Shown in pieces: positions 57,900 to 64,000 of a stretch of 64,000 bases of DNA. Position numbers and translations under genes: made by a program. Every line of letters begins with the position of its first letter. Positions within the stretch are counted from its first letter, which is position 1. The notes beneath the pieces are model-generated. The model was not told the DNA's origin. It made no database searches and saw only the letters and a program-made list of their open reading frames with translations. Source of the DNA: Dickeya poaceiphila (GTDB lineage: Bacteria > Pseudomonadota > Gammaproteobacteria > Enterobacterales > Enterobacteriaceae); the NCBI RefSeq assembly GCF_007858975.2, contig NZ_CP042220.2:3968001-4032000 (forward strand), read 5' to 3'.

Positions 57900-59954
57900 A
57901 TGCTTCCGTTAAATTCTGTCCGTACCCATGCAGGCCGTTTGGTTACTGTCCTGCTGGCGGCACTGTTTCTCGCTGGCTGCCCCAGCCAGGCACCACAAGG
58001 CACCGCAACCCAGCAACGTATAGAGGCCAAAGCTGGCGCATCCTCCGATTACTACCTGCAGCAGATGCAGCAAAGTGGTGATGATAGCAAGGCTGAATGG
58101 CAATTACTTGCGATTCATGCCCTGATTCAGGAAGGCAAACTCCCGCAAGCGGGTACTCAGTTAAGCGCACTGCCGCCGCAATTAAGCGATAAACAGCGTC
58201 AGGAACAGCGCCTGCTGACGGCTGAACTGGCGGCTGCACAAAACGATATGAACGCGGCCAATACCACGCTGGCGCAACTGGACGTGAAATCGCTGTCGCC
58301 TCAACAGCAGGAACGCTATTACCAGACGCAAATTAAAGCGGCTCAGGATCACGCCTCGCTGACGTTGATCCGCGCTTATATCGGGCTGGAACCGCTGCTG
58401 CAAGGTGATGCTCACCAGCGCAATATGGATCAAACCTGGACTGCGCTGACTCGCCTCACCCAGCAGGATCTCGGTTCGATGGTGATCAACGTTGACGAAA
58501 ATACCCTGCAAGGCTGGCTGGACCTGCTGAATCTCTGGCAGACCAAATCTCAGGTTCCGTCAGACCTGCAAGCTGCGATAGAAGACTGGAAGAAACGTTA
58601 TCCTCGCCACCCCGCAGCCAAACAACTGCCGTCTCAACTGGGCGGCACACCGCCGGCTGCAACGGCACCCTCAGCGGAGAACGTCCCGGCTAGCGGTGGT
58701 AACGCCATTGCCTTGTTGCTGCCGTTAAACGGGCAGGCACAGGTATTCGCCAACGCTATTCAGCAAGGATTTAGCGCCGCCAGAAGCGGACAGGCTGTGT
58801 TGGCAATGCCTGTACAGCCGTCCCAGACAGCGCCATCGACCAGCACCGCTGCTGTCGCCACGCTGCCTACGAGCACGCCTGCCGCACCATCGCCGGGGGT
58901 AAACAGCAGCGTGCCATCCGCAGCCTCGCCTGCGCCAACAACGGCTGTGATTCCGGCACTCACCACTGCCGCAGCCAGCACGATTCCGGTGAAAGTCTAC
59001 GACACCTCCAATCAGGCACTGGCCAATGTGATTGCTCAGGCACAGAAAGATGGTGCAACCACCATCGTCGGCCCGTTGCTCAAAAACGAAGTGGAACAGT
59101 TACCGGGGATCAAACCTTCCCTCAATGTGCTGGCGCTTAATCAGCCAGAACATATCCAGCCGAATCCGAATATCTGTTATTTCGCGCTGTCACCAGAAGA
59201 TGAAGCCACCGACGCAGCACAATTCATCCACAAACAGGGCAAACAGCATCCGTTAATTCTGGCACCACGCGGTAATCTTGGAGATCGGGTGGTCGCCGCT
59301 TTCGCCAAATCCTGGCAACAACAATCCGGCGGAGTGGTATTGCAACAACGCACCGGCGGCGTGTATGACCTGAAACAGGCCCTCAACAGCGGCGCGGGAA
59401 TTGCGCTCAACGGCCAACCCGTCATCACAGCCACTTCCGCACCACAGCCTTCCACTACGGTTGGCGGGCTGACGATACCCAATCAGGCGCCGCCGATAGC
59501 TAACGTCACCAGCGACGGCAACGTGGATGCGGTTTATATCATCGCCACGCCAGATGAGCTGACGCTGCTCAAACCGATGCTCGACATGCGCAACAAAGGC
59601 CCGTCGCACCCGACGCTCTATGCCAGCTCACGCAGCTATCAGGCAGGTTTAGGACCAGATTTCCGGTTTGAAATGGAAGGCTTACAGTTCAGCGATATTC
59701 CATTATTGACTGGCGCCAGCCCGGCACTGATGCAACAACTCACCACCCAGTACCGTAACGATTACTCGCTGGTGCGGTTGTTCGCCATGGGGATGGACGC
59801 CTGGACGCTGGCCAGTAACTTTGCACAGTTGCACCAGCCGGGCAGTTCGATTTCCGGTGCCACCGGTGTACTAAGCACCTCGCCGGATTGTGTCGTCAAC
59901 CGTAAGCTCACCTGGCTGCAGTTCCGTCAGGGACAACTGGTGCCCGCCTCCTGA
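57900..59954 (+). CDS. lpoA: Penicillin-binding protein activator LpoA
   Basis: This 684-residue outer-membrane lipoprotein reaches through the periplasm to activate PBP1a. The lipobox LAGC puts the acylated Cys at 27. The N-terminal TPR-like domain spans about 35-240, and the C-terminal periplasmic-binding-like domain about 260-684. A long Ala/Pro/Ser/Thr linker (about 305-360) interrupts the C-terminal part after [19 protein letters not shown]. coli LpoA has 678 residues with a shorter low-complexity stretch. Confidence 0.96.
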   Translation: MLPLNSVRTHAGRLVTVLLAALFLAGCPSQAPQGTATQQRIEAKAGASSDYYLQQMQQSGDDSKAEWQLLAIHALIQEGKLPQAGTQLSALPPQLSDKQRQEQRLLTAELAAAQNDMNAANTTLAQLDVKSLSPQQQERYYQTQIKAAQDHASLTLIRAYIGLEPLLQGDAHQRNMDQTWTALTRLTQQDLGSMVINVDENTLQGWLDLLNLWQTKSQVPSDLQAAIEDWKKRYPRHPAAKQLPSQLGGTPPAATAPSAENVPASGGNAIALLLPLNGQAQVFANAIQQGFSAARSGQAVLAMPVQPSQTAPSTSTAAVATLPTSTPAAPSPGVNSSVPSAASPAPTTAVIPALTTAAASTIPVKVYDTSNQALANVIAQAQKDGATTIVGPLLKNEVEQLPGIKPSLNVLALNQPEHIQPNPNICYFALSPEDEATDAAQFIHKQGKQHPLILAPRGNLGDRVVAAFAKSWQQQSGGVVLQQRTGGVYDLKQALNSGAGIALNGQPVITATSAPQPSTTVGGLTIPNQAPPIANVTSDGNVDAVYIIATPDELTLLKPMLDMRNKGPSHPTLYASSRSYQAGLGPDFRFEMEGLQFSDIPLLTGASPALMQQLTTQYRNDYSLVRLFAMGMDAWTLASNFAQLHQPGSSISGATGVLSTSPDCVVNRKLTWLQFRQGQLVPAS

Positions 59955-60025
59955 ACCGGCGCATCACTGGCGGCTGCTATGAACAGTTAGCCCGACGCCA
60001 TCTCGAACGCGCCGGGCTGACTTTT

Positions 60026-60307
60026 GTGGCATCCAATGTCACGGTACGTGGCGGTGAACTGGACTTGATTATGCGCGATGGCCGCATCTGGGTCTTCGTT
60101 GAGGTGCGTTATCGCCGTAATAACGACTTTGGTGGTGCGCTAGCCAGTATCACCCGGCAAAAGCAACGCACATTGCTGCACGCGGCGGCAGTATGGCTAG
60201 CCCGCCAGGGCGCCAGTCTCGACTCCACCGATTGCCGTTTCGACGTATTGGCGGTAACGGGTTCGCAGGTGGAATGGTTGCCCAATGCGTTTGGGAAACT
60301 CGATTAA
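60026..60307 (+). CDS. yraN: YraN, UPF0102 endonuclease-like protein (start unclear)
   Basis: From the GTG at 60026 the protein has 93 residues with [22 protein letters not shown] (about 9-30), the family core of a putative nuclease fold. Family members have about 120-130 residues. In the same frame upstream, 59960-60025 encodes a convincing YraN N-terminus ([19 protein letters not shown]), but there is no ATG, GTG or TTG back to the stop at 59903, only CTG at 59912 and 59951. So the real start is a rare codon, or an indel has broken the gene, or a shift from lpoA is used. Confidence 0.8.
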   Translation: MASNVTVRGGELDLIMRDGRIWVFVEVRYRRNNDFGGALASITRQKQRTLLHAAAVWLARQGASLDSTDCRFDVLAVTGSQVEWLPNAFGKLD

Positions 60308-60344
60308 CACCATGACTTTCAACATCAAAACAGGTTAACAGAAC

Positions 60345-60935
60345 GTGCTGGAGAGAATTAAAGTCTGTTTCACGGAAAGCATCCAAACCCAGATTGCCGC
60401 AGCGGAAGCGCTACCGGATGCCATCTCGCGCGCCGCTCTGGCGATGGTGCAATCACTGCTCAATGGCAACAAAATCCTGTGCTGTGGTAACGGTACATCT
60501 GCCGCCAACGCACAGCATTTTGCCGCCAGTATGATTAATCGTTTTGAAACCGAACGGCCTGGTTTACCAGCGATTGCACTTAATGCCGATAATGTGGTCT
60601 TAACCGCTATCGCCAATGATCGCTTGCATGAAGAAGTCTATGCTAAGCAGGTGCGGGCGCTGGGTCAGGCAGGCGACGTACTGTTGGCAATATCCACGCG
60701 CGGCAACAGCCGTGATATCGTCAAGGCAGTGGAGGCTGCGGTCACGCGGGACATGAACATTGTCGCCCTGACCGGCTACGATGGTGGTGAACTAGCGGGT
60801 TTACTGGGTCAGCAGGATGTGGAAATCCGCATTCCGTCGCACCGTAGCGCCCGTATTCAGGAAATGCATATGCTAACCGTCAACTGTTTGTGCGATTTGA
60901 TTGATAACACGCTTTTTCCACACCAGAACGATTAA
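60345..60935 (+). CDS. diaA: DnaA initiator-associating protein DiaA
   Basis: This 196-residue SIS-domain protein tetramerises and promotes DnaA assembly at ori[22 protein letters not shown] (about 46-66) and [20 protein letters not shown] match E. coli DiaA almost fully. The start is GTG at 60345, beginning (M)[11 protein letters not shown], as in the family. It lies between yraN and dolP, as in E. coli. Confidence 0.97.
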   Translation: MLERIKVCFTESIQTQIAAAEALPDAISRAALAMVQSLLNGNKILCCGNGTSAANAQHFAASMINRFETERPGLPAIALNADNVVLTAIANDRLHEEVYAKQVRALGQAGDVLLAISTRGNSRDIVKAVEAAVTRDMNIVALTGYDGGELAGLLGQQDVEIRIPSHRSARIQEMHMLTVNCLCDLIDNTLFPHQND

Positions 60936-60945
60936 GGAGCACTCC

Positions 60946-61521
60946 ATGAGGATCTACTCTTGCATTGCCGTGCTGTCTGCCTGTCTGATGCTGCAGGGCT
61001 GTATTGGCGCTGTCGCAATTGGTAGCGCGGCGGTTGCCACCAAATCTGCGACTGATCCACGGACTGTCGGCACTCAGGTCGATGACGGTACGCTGGAAGT
61101 CAGGGTATCCAACGCACTGAGTAAAGACGCACAATTAAGCAAAGAAGCGAGGATTTCCGCAACCGCCTATCAGGGTAAAGTATTGCTCACCGGTCAGGCC
61201 CCCACAACCGAACTCGCCAGCAGAGCCAAACAGATCGCCATGGGCGTTGAAGGCACCACCGAGGTGTATAACGAAATTCGCAAAGGTACGCCGATATCAC
61301 TGGGCACCGCGTCCATGGATACCTGGATCACCACCAAAGTGCGTTCTCAACTGCTGGCCAGCGACCTGGTGAAATCCTCTAACGTGAAGGTCACCACCGA
61401 AAACGGTGAGGTCTTCCTGCTCGGCATGGTGACTCGCCGTGAAGCAACGTCAGCAGCGCAGATAGCCAGCAAAGTCAGCGGCGTCAAGCATGTGACGACT
61501 GCGTTCAGCTACCTGGATTAA
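60946..61521 (+). CDS. dolP: Outer-membrane lipoprotein DolP (YraP), dual BON domain
   Basis: This 191-residue lipoprotein supports outer-membrane integrity and BamA folding. The lipobox LQGC gives Cys19. Two BON domains follow at about 45-110 and 115-185 (GKVLLTGQAP and GEVFLLGMVTRREA mark their central strands). The start at 60946 has AAGGAG 6 bp upstream; the frame to 60901 overlaps diaA and is not favoured. It is 10 bp after diaA. Confidence 0.96.
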   Translation: MRIYSCIAVLSACLMLQGCIGAVAIGSAAVATKSATDPRTVGTQVDDGTLEVRVSNALSKDAQLSKEARISATAYQGKVLLTGQAPTTELASRAKQIAMGVEGTTEVYNEIRKGTPISLGTASMDTWITTKVRSQLLASDLVKSSNVKVTTENGEVFLLGMVTRREATSAAQIASKVSGVKHVTTAFSYLD

Positions 61522-61619
61522 TCTCCCTGTTGTTCCTGGCGGCCAATCACTGGTCGCCAGACCAACGACAATCCTTTCACATGGCTACAACTGCCTGCCA
61601 TATTCATTTTCCTTTATAA

Positions 61620-62930
61620 TCATGGCATTGCCATAACTCCTGCGCTCGCTGGCGGAGATAGCAACCAGATGCTGCGCCGGGTATCAACGCTAATATTCAC
61701 GCCGGTTTTTCCCTCTGACACACCGTTTAGCAACGGCGCAAACCCTGCCTGTCGGATAACGACCTGATAACGGGAAGCACCGATAGCGCGTTCAGCCTGC
61801 AACATCAGTGGGATAAGCGAGCTACTCTCCCGCCGCTCCCGCCCCATCGCTTTATAGGGCCAGGGTCTGGACTCATCAAGATACGAGGCCATGAAATCCA
61901 GTGCCGACAGCAGGCTGCTGCCCTGGGGGGTACGATACCGCCACAGATTATCGCCATACTTCCCTGCAACCATCGCCATCAGACTGACAGCCTGCAGATT
62001 AAAACCGCTGTAATGGAACGACCGGGTACGTGCCAGTTCCTCCGGTTGCGAACCATCCACCGCCAGTTGATGGTCGAGCTTCTGGCGCTGCAATGCCACC
62101 ATCGCCTTCACCGTTTCCAACTGGCCCAGATAAGCGGCGATACCCGCAACCTGCACTGCATACCAGCTGCCATGATTATTCTTCGCCGTCGCTTCTTGCC
62201 TGCCGTTAGGACTGGTCAGCAACCAGTGCAGATATTCCGTCATCCACTGTCGCATCTGTTGTTCATCACTCACGCCCCACCCTGGAGCCTGTCGCAACAT
62301 GACCAGCGCATCCACGATGCGGGTAGCAAAGAAACGGCCATCAAGCACGCCAGCGCCCCGACCGTCATTTCTGCCTAGAATAGCCTGTGCATAATTCAGA
62401 TTAGGGTTCATACGTGTTTCAGGCACGAGAAACCAGGTACGGATCATGGAAATGGCTTTTCCGGCATATTCAGGTCTATCGGAGAAATACCATGCCAACG
62501 CCAGCACGCGCACCCGATCAGTAAACATCGTCAGGCGGATAGCATCGGTCTGCTCGCCTTTGGTCTCAGGATTAACCTTGCCGTCATGCCGAACCCAGGG
62601 TAGCCCGTCTTTTTTCCGCGGATCAGGCCACCAGTACGCAGCCAGACTCAAATAATCATGACGATTGCCGCCGGGTGGGATTGAAAGTTTTTGGGTCACC
62701 GTCAGATCCGCTTTTTTCATGGCATTATCCGCCGCCTGCAACAACTGCTGATAAGCAAGTTGCATCTGCGGTGGTGCAGTTTGGGTGCGCAATTGCTGTT
62801 TGACCTGGATAAGCTTATCCATCTGTAAAAATACATAAGCAAAATTGTCGCTTCTAACACTCGCCACACCAGCAGATACTACCAGCCCCCAGAGTGCAAA
62901 CGTCATCAGAAAAGCAATGCCATAGCGCAT
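61620..62930 (-). CDS. Alginate lyase-family protein (secreted or periplasmic polyuronate lyase)
   Basis: This 436-residue protein has a signal peptide or anchor at about 1-23 and an alpha/alpha-toroid of the Pfam alginate lyase domain. The catalytic-site motif NNHGSWY (251-257) with Asn, His and Tyr is present, as are YWWPDPRKKDGLPW (about 99-112) and SFHYSGFNLQAV. The family cleaves alginate-like polyuronates by beta-elimination. In a pectin-degrading host the true substrate might be polyglucuronate or its own exopolysaccharide. It converges on dolP and is not part of a visible operon. Confidence 0.85.
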   Translation of the reverse strand: MRYGIAFLMTFALWGLVVSAGVASVRSDNFAYVFLQMDKLIQVKQQLRTQTAPPQMQLAYQQLLQAADNAMKKADLTVTQKLSIPPGGNRHDYLSLAAYWWPDPRKKDGLPWVRHDGKVNPETKGEQTDAIRLTMFTDRVRVLALAWYFSDRPEYAGKAISMIRTWFLVPETRMNPNLNYAQAILGRNDGRGAGVLDGRFFATRIVDALVMLRQAPGWGVSDEQQMRQWMTEYLHWLLTSPNGRQEATAKNNHGSWYAVQVAGIAAYLGQLETVKAMVALQRQKLDHQLAVDGSQPEELARTRSFHYSGFNLQAVSLMAMVAGKYGDNLWRYRTPQGSSLLSALDFMASYLDESRPWPYKAMGRERRESSSLIPLMLQAERAIGASRYQVVIRQAGFAPLLNGVSEGKTGVNISVDTRRSIWLLSPPASAGVMAMP

Positions 62931-63021
62931 ATTCTACCCCATGTTGAGTTGCCATGATTTCCATACAGACGGTAGAAAGAGAAACCGCAGATGGAAAAAC
63001 CCCACCGGCTAATCAGGTTTG

Positions 63022-63771
63022 CTAATAGAGTCGATTCGCTTCCAGAAAATTCTCTCCACCGATATGGCGCATCTGACGCAAAATCCATTGCTGGCGTCGC
63101 ATGATATACCCAGTTGGTTTACTGGCCCGATAATGGATAGGATTCGGCAACACAGCGGCCAACAGCGCGGCCTCCGCTGCCGTCAGCTGGCTCGCCGGTT
63201 TATTAAAGAACTGATGCGAGGCGGCCTCAATGCCAAAAATACCGGGTCCGAACTCGGCAATATTCAGGTAAACCGTCAGTATGCGACGTTTAGTCCACAC
63301 CCGTTCTACCACCGCCGTTAAACCGGCCTCCAGGCCTTTACGCAACCAACTGCGCCCGTCCCACAACAAGAGATTTTTTACCGTCTGCTGAGACAGGGTC
63401 GATGCGCCACGAATACGATTTTCATGCTGCTCGTTATGTTTGAGCGCTGCCGAAATCGCATCAAAATCGAACCCCCAATGCTGGGAAAATTTCTGATCTT
63501 CCGCCGCGATCACCGCTAATGGTGCCACAGCGGCGATCTCATCCATCGAGACCCACTCTGAATGGGCCACATAGACAACATCGCCACTCAGCCAGGCGCT
63601 GAGTTGGCGATCAATCATCACAGCGGAAAAAGGGACAGGCAGAAAGGCAAATAACAGGATTGCCGCCAACCATATCGCTAACACACCACAAATGATACGC
63701 AACACCCAGCGCCAAATAGAGGCGGCAATGTGCCTCAATCGACCTTTCCCTACATCCCCACCTGACCTCAT
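63022..63771 (-). CDS. mtgA: Monofunctional peptidoglycan glycosyltransferase
   Basis: This 249-residue GT51 enzyme polymerises lipid II into glycan strands. One membrane helix lies at about 25-45. Catalytic Glu91 is in [14 protein letters not shown], and the second Glu region [19 protein letters not shown] follows. [15 protein letters not shown] is the third motif. The start overlaps the elbB stop by 4 bp (ATGA), as in the E. coli elbB-mtgA pair. Confidence 0.97.
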   Translation of the reverse strand: MRSGGDVGKGRLRHIAASIWRWVLRIICGVLAIWLAAILLFAFLPVPFSAVMIDRQLSAWLSGDVVYVAHSEWVSMDEIAAVAPLAVIAAEDQKFSQHWGFDFDAISAALKHNEQHENRIRGASTLSQQTVKNLLLWDGRSWLRKGLEAGLTAVVERVWTKRRILTVYLNIAEFGPGIFGIEAASHQFFNKPASQLTAAEAALLAAVLPNPIHYRASKPTGYIMRRQQWILRQMRHIGGENFLEANRLY

Positions 63772-64000
63772 TCAGCCAGTTCCAAAACACGCGCCACCAG
63801 TTTCTCAATTCCGCTAGCGGCTTCGCCAATCGAATTCGCCAGCATGTAGGCAGGCGTTGTCACCACCTTGTTTGCAACATCAACCACAATGCCATCCACA
63901 GGGCACGCTATGTGTACACCGCCCATTGCTTCTATCGCCTGAGCAGTTTCTGTATCGTTACCAATTGTAAGCTGTACAGCGGTATCAAGCATTTTCGGCA
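63768..64000 (-). CDS. elbB: Glyoxalase ElbB, C-terminal part (runs off the edge)
   Basis: The last 77 codons are present, in frame to the right edge (about a third of a roughly 217-residue protein). The residues [41 protein letters not shown] and the end [11 protein letters not shown] match ElbB, a DJ-1/PfpI-fold protein with glyoxalase activity once linked to isoprenoid synthesis. The catalytic Cys region lies outside the window. Confidence 0.93.
   Translation of the reverse strand, partial: PKMLDTAVQLTIGNDTETAQAIEAMGGVHIACPVDGIVVDVANKVVTTPAYMLANSIGEAASGIEKLVARVLELAE

Overview
The window looks like a chromosomal segment of a plant-associated enterobacterium of the Dickeya/Pectobacterium group (inference). 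Three things point there. The gene order exbDB-metC-yghB-yqhC-yqhD-dkgA ... ftsP-plsC-parC-parE-yqiA-cpdA-yqiB-nudF-tolC-ygiB-ygiC-ygiD is close to that of E. coli. A full 127-bp ERIC element, an Enterobacterales repeat, is present. Between these conserved blocks lie sugar and defence loci of the kind found in soft-rot bacteria: type I-E CRISPR-Cas, sucrose use, rhamnose use and an alginate-lyase-family enzyme.

Layout. Positions 1-2600 (minus strand) hold a homocysteine S-methyltransferase gene followed by a Tat-exported family-5 solute-binding protein and the first codons of a further gene. Positions 2600-5700 hold the anaerobic ribonucleotide reductase genes nrdD and nrdG behind two NrdR boxes. 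A yhbP homologue, an ERIC element and a chemoreceptor follow. Positions 8930-18836 are a complete type I-E CRISPR-Cas locus: an 8-repeat array, then cas2, cas1, cas6e, cas5e, cas7e, cse2 and cse1 on the minus strand, a 671-bp gap, then cas3. Positions 19098-25843 are the sucrose regulon scrK, scrY-scrA-scrB, scrR. Positions 25892-33788 are a rhamnose locus: rhaD, a lactaldehyde-reductase-type alcohol dehydrogenase, rhaS, and the divergent rhaB-rhaA-rhaT-rhaM. From 33967 to 56373 the order follows the E. coli metC-parC-tolC region. From 56514 come rnpB, rsmI, lpoA, yraN, diaA, dolP, an alginate-lyase-family gene, mtgA and the 3' end of elbB.

The most interesting part is the cas3-cse1 gap. It carries a minimal CRISPR-like unit on the plus strand: a diverged repeat that keeps its stem and its 8-base crRNA 5' handle, a 21-base pseudo-spacer, and a near-perfect repeat. 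The pseudo-spacer matches two tandem sites 83-126 bp away. Each site starts directly after an AAG, the canonical type I-E PAM. One site has a perfect 8-base seed. The other has its only seed mismatch at position 6, which is known not to pair in type I-E. The second site covers an extended -10 of a possible promoter pointing at cse1. This is the arrangement expected of a Cascade-guided regulatory RNA of the CreR/CreA kind that silences the cas promoter, or an adjacent toxin gene. A 33-codon reading frame with a hydrophobic start and a good ribosome-binding site lies in the controlled leader.

Elsewhere the genes fall into clear functional groups: deoxynucleotide supply without oxygen (nrdDG), carbon uptake under LacI-type (ScrR) and AraC-type plus CRP control (scr, rha), TonB energisation under probable Fur control (exbBD), aldehyde detoxification (yqhC, yqhD, dkgA), chromosome decatenation (parC, parE) and envelope assembly (plsC, ftsP, tolC, lpoA, dolP, mtgA).
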